A stretch of DNA of 64,000 nucleotides from contig WGLZ01000074.1 of the NCBI GenBank assembly GCA_016471375.1, positions 1-64,000 on the forward strand. The letters run 5' to 3'. Every line of letters starts with the position of its first letter. Within the stretch, counting starts at the first letter, position 1. Shown here one piece after another: positions 8,187-17,300 of the stretch. This DNA is from Cyanobacteria bacterium RI_101. Its GTDB lineage: Bacteria; Cyanobacteriota; Cyanobacteriia; Cyanobacteriales; Microcystaceae. Both the position numbers and the translations under genes were made by a program. The notes under the pieces were generated by a model that ran no database searches, was not told the DNA's origin, and worked only from the letters and a program-made list of their open reading frames with translations.

Positions 8187-9818
8187 CTAAAGATGGTCTA
8201 AAAACGCCTGACCCGACACCTGGGCCTGACGAATAATCTGGCGCAGGGTCGGGGGTTTGAGTTCTGTCTTGACCGGCACCGGCACCGAAATTTCATACTG
8301 CTCCGTTTTTTTGAGAATGACATGGGAGCCGTTCTGACGGTCTTGTTTAAACCCGAGACGCATAAGAGCGTTAATGGCGGCGCGGCTGGAAATATTGGTC
8401 AGTTTAGAGGCGGGCAGACCGTCGACTTCAACCGATTCCGCATTGTTTTCCGCTTCCTGAAGATCTGACGTTTTATCCCAGCGCCGCTGGTAACCCGCTA
8501 ACTGTTGCCGCAGGGCGTAATTCTGATTTTTTAGCAGTTGATTATCTTGATGAAGCCCCTCGTTGTGGGTTAGCAACTCTTGAATCTCCCCCTGGAGGCG
8601 CTGGTTTTCATCTAGGGCGTAGTTGGCGTATTCTCGTTGCACGGCGCTTTCCTGCCGGGCCTGCTCCACCATGGTTTCCAACTCCCGGACGGGCAGAGAC
8701 TGGAGTTGCTGGGAAAGTTGCCGCACTTTTTCTTGGGATTCGTCCCGTTGCTGGCGGAGGGTCTGGATTTGTTGCCCTAGGGCCCGGGCCCGCTCCTCCG
8801 TTCGGCGCTGGCGCTCCTGGGCCTGAAGGAGACGGGTTTGTAATTCCGCCAGATGACTATCCTCCTCCTGACTGCCCTCCAACTCCGCCAACTTGTTCTC
8901 GTAGTCGGCGATGGCTTGTCGCAGTTCTTGGATTTGGTTTTCTTGCTGGCTCTGGGTTTGTTGGAGTTCCGCCCGAGCGCCTTCCAAGCGATGGATCAGA
9001 TAGCTGTTTTGGCGGGTGCGTTCCCCTAAATCCCCCCGCAGGGATTCCGCTTCCTCCTGGAGTCGCAGATGTAGACGTTGGGACTGTCCCAATGCTCGGT
9101 TGAGTTTGCGTTGCTCCCGGCGCCAGAGTTGCCGTTTCGTTCTCAAATATTCGACGCTGGTCCAAACTGCGGCGCCGCCCCAGAGGGAAGAGAATAAAAT
9201 GAGACTATACAGTTCAAAACGACTGTTAGCCCGATGGGGAGTCTGAACCCAATTCCTCAGATCTTGACGAAAACCGGGGGGCGGATTGCGGAGATAATAG
9301 ACCCGGCCGATGATCTGGCCCGTTTTTGGATAAGGCTGGGGTAGGCGCTCGGGGCTATCGCCGTGGGGAAAGAGTCCCTGGGGATGGAGGCTGGGGGGGT
9401 CCCATAAAAAATCAAAGGGATGCGGGGCTAAGTCTTTTTGCTCCAGAAACCGGCGCCAGCGGTCTTCCCCCCATTGCAGGGGCCGGGACAGCGCCAGAAT
9501 GCGTTTACCTTGGGCGTCCGTGAGCACGAGGCCAAATTGACCGTCGTTACTGTCCAGAATCCCCTGAAGCGCCGCTTGGTCTCCCCGCCGGAGCGCCAAA
9601 GAGAGAGTCGGAGGGAGGGTATGGGCCAGGAGGTTAAATTCCAGGGTTTGGGCCCGGTACTGAGTTCCCCGCCAGTAGCCGTCGTAGGCTTTGTAGATTA
9701 GACCGAAGCCAATGAGCGCCGCGACCAACTCAATTCCCAATAGGCGCGCTAAAGCGGCGCCGATCCGCTGGAGGCGCCGAGGCGGAAGCAAAGAGGGGAG
9801 CCAAGAAATGGGTTTCAT
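8187..9818 (-). CDS. Two-helix membrane protein with long coiled coil and C-terminal HicA-like domain
   Basis: Of 543 residues, a first membrane helix lies near 28-48 and a periplasmic-type loop near 50-200, with a second helix near 205-228, like a sensor input module. A Gln/Glu/Arg-rich coiled coil runs about 230-455. The last 75 residues (LPASKLTNISSRAAINALMRLGF...GSHVILKK...ISVPVP...LRQIIRQAQVS) resemble the HicA mRNA-interferase fold, including the Gly-Ser-His of that family. No HicB-type antitoxin gene is adjacent. Whether the domain cleaves RNA or only binds it cannot be told. It resembles uncharacterised cyanobacterial proteins. Confidence 0.72.
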   Translation of the reverse strand: MKPISWLPSLLPPRRLQRIGAALARLLGIELVAALIGFGLIYKAYDGYWRGTQYRAQTLEFNLLAHTLPPTLSLALRRGDQAALQGILDSNDGQFGLVLTDAQGKRILALSRPLQWGEDRWRRFLEQKDLAPHPFDFLWDPPSLHPQGLFPHGDSPERLPQPYPKTGQIIGRVYYLRNPPPGFRQDLRNWVQTPHRANSRFELYSLILFSSLWGGAAVWTSVEYLRTKRQLWRREQRKLNRALGQSQRLHLRLQEEAESLRGDLGERTRQNSYLIHRLEGARAELQQTQSQQENQIQELRQAIADYENKLAELEGSQEEDSHLAELQTRLLQAQERQRRTEERARALGQQIQTLRQQRDESQEKVRQLSQQLQSLPVRELETMVEQARQESAVQREYANYALDENQRLQGEIQELLTHNEGLHQDNQLLKNQNYALRQQLAGYQRRWDKTSDLQEAENNAESVEVDGLPASKLTNISSRAAINALMRLGFKQDRQNGSHVILKKTEQYEISVPVPVKTELKPPTLRQIIRQAQVSGQAFLDHL

Positions 9819-9920
9819 CCTCTGGGGTCGGGACAGGGGGGTGTTTCCACTCTAAACGAAACTCCCTTGAACTCTCCCCCGATTTTAACCGGGGGATTCT
9901 AGCGGACGTTGCTACTTAGG

Positions 9921-9949
9921 AAAAAAAAAGAGCGCCGGATTCGCGCTCT
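9921..9949 (-). terminator. Intrinsic terminator of the ribosomal protein S1 gene
   Basis: On the minus strand a 7-bp stem AGAGCGC/GCGCTCT with a 7-base loop is followed by nine or more T. It lies 32 bp past the S1 stop codon. Confidence 0.85.
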
Positions 9950-9980
9950 CTGGATTACGGGCGTTTTTTGGAGAAGTAAA

Positions 9981-10976
9981 CTATTCCTCAACGGCGGCGA
10001 GGGCCAATTCCTCGTCGTCCTCCAGCGCCGGGGGAATATCCAGAACCTCCTCCTCCGCCACCGGGCGGCCTTCCGCTTCCGCCAGCAGTTTTTGGCGATA
10101 TTTCTCCGCCATTTCCTCGGCTTTTTCGTACACCAAATCCCGATTGTCCAGCATGGCGCCGGGTTCGGGTTCCAGTTGCTTGGTGGAGAGGGAAATGCGG
10201 CCCCGCTCGGCGTCGAGGTCGATAATCATTACCTTCAACTCGTCGTTGACATTGAAGACGCTGTGGGGCGTGTCGATGTGATTGTGGGAAATTTCCGAGA
10301 TGTGGAGCAGGCCGCTGACGCCGCCGATGTCGATGAAAGCGCCGTAGGGTTTGATGCCCCGGACAGTCCCCACCACCACTTGGCTCACTTCCAGACCGTT
10401 CATCTTCCGTTCCACCAAGGCCCGACGGTGACTGAGCACCAGACGATTCCGTTCTTCGTCCACTTCCAAAAACTTGAGGGGTAAATCTTCGCCCACTAAA
10501 TCTTCTTTGGTTTCCTTGGCGCTGATGTGGGAGCCGGGGATAAAGCCCCGCAGACCTTCGATGCGGACGAGGGCGCCGCCCCGGTTGGTGGCGAAGACGC
10601 TGGAGCGCACGGTGACGTCCTCGGTTTGCAGTTGTCGCACCCGCTCCCAAGCCCGCATATACTCAATCCTGCGGATAGAGAGGGTCAATTGCCCGTCTTC
10701 GTTTTCGTCGGTGAGAATGAAAAATTCCCGGGTCTCGTTAGGTTGGAGCACCTCTTCCGGCGCGTCCACCCGGTTGATGGACATTTCCTGGATGGGAATG
10801 TAGGCGGCGGTTTTGGCGCCGATATCGATGAGGGCGCCCCTCGATTCCATGGTGAAAACCGTCCCGGGGACAATGTCGCCAGGGCTGAAATGGTAGTCGT
10901 ACTTGTCGAGAAGAGCGGCGAAGTCCTCGTGGGTAAAGGCGATGGGTTTAGCGGTCGTAGTAGGTTGGCTGGCCAT
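9981..10976 (-). CDS. rpsA: 30S ribosomal protein S1 (three S1 domains)
   Basis: Three S1 RNA-binding domains follow one another: about 33-100 (GDIVPGTVFTMESRGALIDIG), 118-183 (VTVRSSVFATNRGGALVRIEG) and 197-266 (SQVVVGTVRGIKPYGAFIDIG). The C-terminal tail is acidic. At 331 residues this is the short cyanobacterial and chloroplast form (Rps1A type) rather than the six-domain proteobacterial one. It binds mRNA leaders during initiation. It is followed by a strong terminator, so it is probably monocistronic. Confidence 0.95.
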   Translation of the reverse strand: MASQPTTTAKPIAFTHEDFAALLDKYDYHFSPGDIVPGTVFTMESRGALIDIGAKTAAYIPIQEMSINRVDAPEEVLQPNETREFFILTDENEDGQLTLSIRRIEYMRAWERVRQLQTEDVTVRSSVFATNRGGALVRIEGLRGFIPGSHISAKETKEDLVGEDLPLKFLEVDEERNRLVLSHRRALVERKMNGLEVSQVVVGTVRGIKPYGAFIDIGGVSGLLHISEISHNHIDTPHSVFNVNDELKVMIIDLDAERGRISLSTKQLEPEPGAMLDNRDLVYEKAEEMAEKYRQKLLAEAEGRPVAEEEVLDIPPALEDDEELALAAVEE

Positions 10977-11153
10977 GTATGTTTAAAGTCCTAGTCCCTT
11001 AAGCTCCATATTGTGGGGGGTGCTTGCCTCCTGTTACTTAGTATTCAAGCCAGGATACAGACCCTTCATCATAGCCTATCCTCCGCTCTTTAGGGAAGGC
11101 CGTCCCGGAACCGGGGAGCGGTTGGAAATTTTCTGTTATGATCCTGAAAATCT

Positions 11154-12026
11154 TTGACTATCCCCCTGTTCCCCGTCGCCCCCGCTTTGATGAGAGAGGA
11201 ATTACCTGGAAGCGGTTGGTCTCTCGACGAGCGAGACCCCGAAACGATCCGTCGCCTCATGCCCCTGTGGGAATGGTTTTATCGCTACTATTTCCGAGTC
11301 GAAACCCAGGGCTGGGAGCGCCTACCGGAAGGTCGAGTCTTAGTGGTCGGCTCCCATAACGGCGGCCTCTCCTCCCCGGACATGATCATGATGATCTACG
11401 ACTGGTTCCGTCATCAGGGCTACCAGCGCCGGATTTATGGCTTAATGCACCCGACGGTCTGGAAAATTAACCGTCCCCTAGCGGAGTTGGCCGTTAAAGT
11501 GGGCGCGGTTCAAGCCCATCCCCGCATGGCCCTGGCGGCTCTGCAATCCGGCGCCAGTGTTTTGGTCTATCCCGGCGGCGCCCAGGACGTCTTTCGCCCC
11601 TTTAGCGAGCGCCACCGGATTCATTTCGCCGGTCGCAAGGGTTTTATCAAATTGGCTCTGCGGGAAAACGTGCCCATTGTGCCGGCGCTGTCCCTCGGCG
11701 CTCACGAAACGTTATACGTCATTGGGGATTGTTATGATTTCATGAAGCGACTCCACGATTGGGGTCTGCCTTGGCTCTTTAACATTGACCCCGTGGTCTT
11801 TCCCGTCTATCTGGGGTTACCCTGGGGATTAGCCCTTGGGCCCCTGCCCCACCTGCCCCTGCCTTTAAAAATGCGCACCTACGTCGGCGAACCGATTCGC
11901 TTTGAATGCTACGGCGCCGAGGCCGCCAACGATCGGATCTACGTTCAGGCCTGCTATGACCGGGTGGTTAAGACCATGCAAGCTCAACTGGACGCCCTAG
12001 TCGCGGCGGCGCCTAAAAACTGCTGA
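11154..12026 (+). CDS. Lysophospholipid acyltransferase family protein (DGAT/MGAT-like)
   Basis: The acyltransferase block VVGSHNGGLSSPDMIMM holds the His-Asp catalytic pattern. The second signature VLVYPGGAQDVFRPFSERH and the GRKGFIKLALRENVPIVP motif follow, placing it with MGAT/DGAT-like enzymes rather than the main PlsC. It probably transfers acyl groups to glycerolipids, phytol or similar alcohols. The longest frame starts at TTG 11154; ATG 11190 is an alternative. No clear Shine-Dalgarno sequence decides between them. Confidence 0.82.
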   Translation: MTIPLFPVAPALMREELPGSGWSLDERDPETIRRLMPLWEWFYRYYFRVETQGWERLPEGRVLVVGSHNGGLSSPDMIMMIYDWFRHQGYQRRIYGLMHPTVWKINRPLAELAVKVGAVQAHPRMALAALQSGASVLVYPGGAQDVFRPFSERHRIHFAGRKGFIKLALRENVPIVPALSLGAHETLYVIGDCYDFMKRLHDWGLPWLFNIDPVVFPVYLGLPWGLALGPLPHLPLPLKMRTYVGEPIRFECYGAEAANDRIYVQACYDRVVKTMQAQLDALVAAAPKNC

Positions 12027-12050
12027 GAAAAATTCCCCCCCTAACCCCCC

Positions 12051-12215
12051 TTGCAAAGGCTACGGTGTACACATAACTAAAATAGTTTCTGAAATTCTCT
12101 CAATAACCCCTCCCTAGCCCTCCCCTTGGTAAGGGGAGGGAATAAAGATTTCTGGTTCTCCCCCTTGCCAAGAGGGAGTTAGAGGAGGTTTTGACACTTG
12201 TGTATACACCGCAGA
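12051..12215. repeat. MITE-like element with TGTACACA-type ends (copy A)
   Basis: The spacer after the acyltransferase gene holds CGGTGTACACATAAC near 12063 and, inverted, GTGTATACACCG near 12202, giving imperfect terminal inverted repeats around about 150 bp. Its left 90 bp (12051-12140) closely match 51221-51310. The interior has CCCTCCCCTTGG/AAGGGGAGGG hairpins. No ORF is present, which fits a non-autonomous element. Confidence 0.6.
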
Positions 12216-12235
12216 CAACATGGGGGAGCTTCCGC

Positions 12236-12784
12236 CTAGACGACCCGCTCTAAAATCGCCCGCTCCACCTCGTCCGCCCCCCCTTCGGCGCCGATGGTCA
12301 ACAGGCGCTGGGTGCCTTGGTAATACTCCAGAATCGGCGCGGTGCGTTGGCGAAAAGCTTGGATTCTTTGGTTAATGGCTTCCGGGGTATCGTCAAACAG
12401 CGCCCGGTTGAGGGAGCGCTCTTCCATGGTCGCTTCCGTAATGTCCAGATACAGCGCCCAGTCCAGGGGTTGCCCCAACTCCTCCAGCAAAAAATCCAAC
12501 TCCTCCGCCTGAAAAGCCGTGCGGGGATAGCCTTCCCAAATCCAGCCCGTCTCTAGATCCCCCAACGTCAGGCGCTGGCGCACAAACTGAATCACAATGT
12601 CGTCGGGCAGTAATTTGCCTTGACTGACGTAGGGTTCCGCCTTCAGCCCCAAAGGCGTTTCCCCGGCGATGGCCTGACGCAGGACGTCCCCCATGGACAG
12701 CGCCGGCAGTCCCAGGCTTTTACCGAGACGCCGAGCTTGAGTTCCTTTCCCCGCCCCTGGCCCCCCCAGCAGAACTAAACGCAT
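12236..12784 (-). CDS. adk: Adenylate kinase (short cyanobacterial form)
   Basis: The P-loop LGGPGAGKGTQ is at the N-terminus, and the AMP-binding and lid elements (GDVLRQAI, IWEGYPRT) are recognisable. It interconverts ATP+AMP and 2 ADP. At 182 residues it lacks the long zinc-type lid, as in many cyanobacterial copies outside the ribosomal operon. It lies 44 bp downstream of the sigma-factor gene on the same strand. Confidence 0.94.
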   Translation of the reverse strand: MRLVLLGGPGAGKGTQARRLGKSLGLPALSMGDVLRQAIAGETPLGLKAEPYVSQGKLLPDDIVIQFVRQRLTLGDLETGWIWEGYPRTAFQAEELDFLLEELGQPLDWALYLDITEATMEERSLNRALFDDTPEAINQRIQAFRQRTAPILEYYQGTQRLLTIGAEGGADEVERAILERVV

Positions 12785-12828
12785 AACCCGTCTCCCAGAC
12801 TCTAAAGAACGCTCAGGCTATTGTACGC

Positions 12829-13956
12829 TTAGCTGAGCCAGCCCTTGAGACGACAGGCCACCTGGGGGCGCCGGAGTTTACGCATGGCCTTGCTTTGGAT
12901 TTGGCGCACCCGCTCCCGGGAGAGGTCGAACATTAATCCAACTTCCTCTAGGGTATAGCTCTGGGGACTAGCCAGACCGTAGCGGAGGCAGATGACGTCC
13001 TTTTCCCGCTCCGTCAAGACTTCGCTGAGGACGGTGAAGAGTTCCTGCTGGAGCATGGCTTCGCTCATACACTCCTCCGGCAGTTGCAGATCTTGGTCTT
13101 CCAACAGATCCACCAACTCCGTGTCCTCCCCCTTGCCCACCCGATGGTTTAAAGAGAGGGACTGACGCCGGAGTTGCAGAAGGTGGCGGAGTTGCGGCGG
13201 CGTCACCTCCAGCGCCTTGGCTAGTTCCTCCTCGTTGGGGTTGCGGTGGAGTTCCTGCTTCAGTTGACGCTGGGCCTTTTTGAGTTTATTCAGCTTTTCG
13301 ACGATGTGGATGGGGAGGCGAATGGTGCGGGCGTCGTTGGCGATGGTGCGGGTAATGGCTTGGCGAATCCACCAGTAGGCGTAGGTGGAGAATTTATAGC
13401 CCTTGTTGGGGTCGAATTTCTCCGAGGCTCGGTTGAGACCGATGGCGCCTTCCTGGATCAGGTCTAGAAACGGCACCCCCCGATTGAGATAGCGTTTGGC
13501 GATAGAAACCACTAGCCGCAGATTGGAGCGGATCATCTTGCCCTTGGCCACCCGTCCCCGATGGAGCCAGCTCTCCAACTGTTTTTCGCTTTCAAAGCCC
13601 AGAGCTTTAGCCCACTCTAGGGAAGTCGGCTCCCGCTCCCAGTCCTGGGTCAATTGGGTTCGCAACTCCTCCGCCTGCATCAACATTTGCACCTGTCGCG
13701 CTAGCTCCACTTCCTCTTCGGCGCTGAGGAGGGGATAGCGGGCCATTTCTTTAAAGAAAATCCCCACCGTGTCTTCCGAGAGACTTTTACTTTGGTGGGC
13801 CAGGTCGGCGCCGGCGCTATCTTCGGAAAAATCCACCTTCACGGTTTCCCCCCCCTCTGGGAACAGTTCCTGGAGCAGAGAGGACGGATTGTCTCCCTGG
13901 AGGGGCTGGGACGTCTGGAGGGTTTCTTCGTAGAGCATAGGACAGAAGATAGGCAA
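12829..13956 (-). CDS. Group 2 RNA polymerase sigma factor (possibly SigC type)
   Basis: Region 1.2 begins DTVGIFFKEMARYPLLSAEEEVELA. Region 2 (SNLRLVVSIAKRYLNRGVPFLDLIQEGAIGL...YKFSTYAYWWIRQAI), region 3 and region 4 with its helix-turn-helix (YTLEEVGLMFDLSRERVRQIQ) are complete. At 375 residues it lacks a long group 1 N-terminus. The FFKEMARYPLL form of region 1.2 is what I associate with cyanobacterial SigC, but that subgroup call is tentative. It precedes adk. Confidence 0.88.
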   Translation of the reverse strand: MPIFCPMLYEETLQTSQPLQGDNPSSLLQELFPEGGETVKVDFSEDSAGADLAHQSKSLSEDTVGIFFKEMARYPLLSAEEEVELARQVQMLMQAEELRTQLTQDWEREPTSLEWAKALGFESEKQLESWLHRGRVAKGKMIRSNLRLVVSIAKRYLNRGVPFLDLIQEGAIGLNRASEKFDPNKGYKFSTYAYWWIRQAITRTIANDARTIRLPIHIVEKLNKLKKAQRQLKQELHRNPNEEELAKALEVTPPQLRHLLQLRRQSLSLNHRVGKGEDTELVDLLEDQDLQLPEECMSEAMLQQELFTVLSEVLTEREKDVICLRYGLASPQSYTLEEVGLMFDLSRERVRQIQSKAMRKLRRPQVACRLKGWLS

Positions 13957-14162
13957 GCCTGGGCGAGAACAACAAAAAGCTCTTAAAACCGTTAGGAAAA
14001 ACCCTAAAATCTTAAGAAAAGATTAAGAATTAGCGGGCTTCTCTAGCCGAAGCCGGAGTCCCGAGACTAAAGTTTTAATCTATAGGAGAGAATTGTGCCA
14101 TTAAAATTTCTAAACCCCAGATTTTTAAGTATTTTTTAAGTTTTCCGGCTGGGACGAGGCTT

Positions 14163-14245
14163 CAGATATCAGTTATCAGTTGTCAGATATCAGTTATTCA
14201 GGGGGGCCACTGCTCACTGGTAACTGTTAGCTGATCACTGTCAAA
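14163..14245. repeat. GTTATCAGT-type repeat cluster in the 376-bp spacer upstream of the sigma-factor gene
   Basis: The strings CAGATATCAGTTATCAG, GTCAGATATCAGTTATTCAG and TAACTGTTAGCTGATCACTG stand in tandem here. The remainder of the 13957-14332 spacer is A+T-rich sequence upstream of the sigma-factor start and the 3' flank of the tamB-type gene. I see no ORF in it. Confidence 0.7.
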
Positions 14246-14332
14246 GCCCTTAACCTACCAGAGCTATCTAAAGGATTTGTGCGCTACTCTACCGAACGGC
14301 GCCGATTGTGCGGGGATCTTGACACGATCTTC

Positions 14333-17300
14333 TCAGAACTGTTTTTCGTAGCGTAGGCGCACTTCATTAACGCTGTAATCGTAGGAAAAGCGCAGATAGC
14401 CGTTCTTCTCCACGGTGTAAATGGCTTCGAGGAAGGGCACCACCCGGAAATCCGTCGTCCGCAGTTGATTGCTGAGCGCCGTTTCCACGTCATAGACCAG
14501 TCCCTGGAAAATCATGGGGATGGCCAGTTGGGTAATGCCCACCTGGAGGAGTTGATTGGCGTTTTTGCCTTGTAACGCGTCCACTAAGACTAAAGCCTGT
14601 TCCCCCAGCAGGCGCACGATTTCCCCCTCGGAACGGGGCGGACTGCTGGTGAGTTGGACGGCGGGATTGGCGAAAATTTGCTCGTTGTTAAAGCCCTGGG
14701 CCGCCAACACCTGGAGACATTGGGACAGGTTCGCCAGTTGGTAATCCGCTAGGGCGCCGTCCCCGGAAAGAGGGCGGAAGGTTTGTTCGGGATTGCAAAT
14801 CTCGGCGTTGCGGGGGCTGAGGTTGGGGAGAATGCGACTGAGGGCGCCGTCGAGGACGAGGCGAATGTCCACCCGTTGAATTTTGGTGATGCTGTCGTCG
14901 GGAATTTCGTTACTATCGGCGGAGCGGAGGCGCTGGGATTGGGGCAGGTCGGAGACGATGGTGCGCATGGCCAGCTTGAGATCCGGATTGAGCAATCCCT
15001 GCTCCGGGGTAAAGGTTAAACCGTTGGGCGAGCGCCGATCCAAGAGAAAGCGGGTGTCGAGGAAACTGACCCGGCCCCGGTAGAGGTCGATCTGTCCCTC
15101 CGGTCGCAGACGGTTAAAGTCCGCTAGGGGGCCGTTGAGGGTTAACTCCCCGCCGAAGGCGAAGCTGTAGAGGGGATCCTGGGCGATGGAGAGATTGTCT
15201 AGCTCAATCCGCAAGTTGTTCAGGGTCGGGCCGCCGTTGGTGGCCAAGCGCCGTTGGCGAATCCAGAAATTGTCCGGCACTTTCGAGGCGGGAGTCTGAG
15301 AGTCCGGCACAAAGATTTGCCCCCCCGCTAGACGCAGATTGCCCCCCAGTTGGGGCGCGAAAGCCGTGCCCTTAATTTCCGCGACGCCCCCCACCTCTCC
15401 CCGGTAGAGGTCGGGAAAATTCACCTGAGTCGGGTCGAGGTTCACCGTCAGGGGGTCGGCTAAATTCGCCTGGGGGGTAAAAATCGGTAGGTTGCCCTGG
15501 ATTAACACTTCCCCCTGACCAAAATCTCCCTTCAGTTGGGCGACGCTCACCACCCGGTCGTTAAATTGGATCTCCCCATTCATCTCGATGGGGTTGGGCA
15601 GGGCGGCGCTTTTAAAAACGGCCCGATCCAATTGGATTTTCCCCAGCGCCTGAAAATCCTTGAGTTTTAACTCCTTCCCGGATTCTAAAACCCCCTGAAT
15701 CCCTAGGTTTAAATCCCCCTGACCGCCGACCCAGGTCACCTGGTCGTTCGTTAAGGGCCCCAGCAATTGGAAGGCGTCTTCCCGGATATGGGCTTGGATG
15801 TTAAACCGTTTATCCTTCAAGGGGGGGCCGCTCAGGTGGAAGGGAATCTGAGCCGAAATAAAGAGGGGGGATTGGCGGTCGGTCAGGAGGCGGAACTGGT
15901 TTTGGGCGTAGCTAAAGTTGCCGGCTAAGACGCAGGCTTCTTCGGGGCAGGTGTTAAAGACTAGGGAGCGGGCCTTGAGGGAGAGGTCGTCTAATTTAAA
16001 AGCGCCTTGGAGTTGGGGCGCCGCCCAAGTGCCCCGCAGTAACCCCTGGGCGTTGAGGGTGCCCACCAGTTCCAAGGGTAATTCCCCCAGGGCCTCAAAG
16101 GCGTCGCTAGAGAGATTTTCCACGGCCCAGCGGGCGTCGTTCCTCTGGGGCGAAAATTCCCCCTCCAGCGCCAGACGGGCGGAACGAATTTCAATAAAGG
16201 AGGGGGGCACGGTGACGACGCCGTTTTCCAAGCGGGCCTGAAGGTTAACCTCGTTGATCGGGATGGGATGGTTGCTATTCAGAGTCACCCCCAGGGGCGG
16301 GGCGATGTCCACAAAGGCTGATTGGGGATACCAACTCCAGCGTTTGCCCCGTAAACTTAGCCCAATTTCCGGCGCCGACAGGGTTCCCTCTAGGGTCGCT
16401 TCTCCCTGAAAATGCCCGTCGATATTCAGTTCCTTCGGCGCTCCCCCCTGACGGCGCTGTTCCGCGAGGGCCCGCAGGCGCTGATCCACGACATATAAAA
16501 GGTTTAACTGATGCTCTAACGCCCGTTGGCTGTTGCCCAAACTGAGGACGGGCAGTTCCTTGGCCAAGGGCGCCGGTTGTTTTTGAGTCAAGCGCAGAAC
16601 CGAGTCAATATCCTGTAAATGAAGCGCCGAGAGGACTTCGTTCACTTTCCCTTCGGCCTGTAAACGGCCGGAAACGGCTTGGCTAGCGAAATCTAGAGAA
16701 CCTTCGAGGCGATATTGGCTCTGACCCAACTGAAGGCTGGCCTCCCTTAACGCTAGGCGCCGGTCTTGGTAAGCTAGGCTCGCTTGGAATTGTTGACCGC
16801 TCAAAGTCCCTAAACTGAGCTGATTAACCGTTAGGTTTCCTTGACCGGAAAAATCCCGCACATTCAAGTCGCCCTGAGCTTGGAGCCGTCCCCCCAGGGG
16901 GCCGAGGAATTGGTAGTCTCGACCGGGTTGGATATTTAAAAGCGCCAGGGGAAAGTCGGTAACGGTGAACTGGGCCTGCTCTCCCCGGCGTTTGATCCGG
17001 GCCTGAATCGGCGTTTCCTCTGCTGACCCTAAACGCAGATCCACTGCGGTCGGCAACAGTTTTTCCGCTAACGGCGCTAGCGCCAGGTTGAGATAGTCCT
17101 TCTCTCCCCGGAGATTTAAGCTAGACGTCCGCCGGGGATTAAACTCAACGGCGCCGGTTAATTGGGGCGCGAGGGCGTAGCCGTTAAGAACCGGGTTTGT
17201 CAGGTCGAGCTTGCCAGTAAGTCGCAGATCTTCTAAACCTTTAACCGTTTTTCCCTGAAGTCGCCCTCGAAACTGGCCCAGACCCGTTAAATCCGTGGTG

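Noticed and set aside
9909-10484. Plus-strand ORF opposite ribosomal protein S1
   Set aside because: It begins in the S1 terminator and mirrors the S1 codons; no Shine-Dalgarno sequence or domain.
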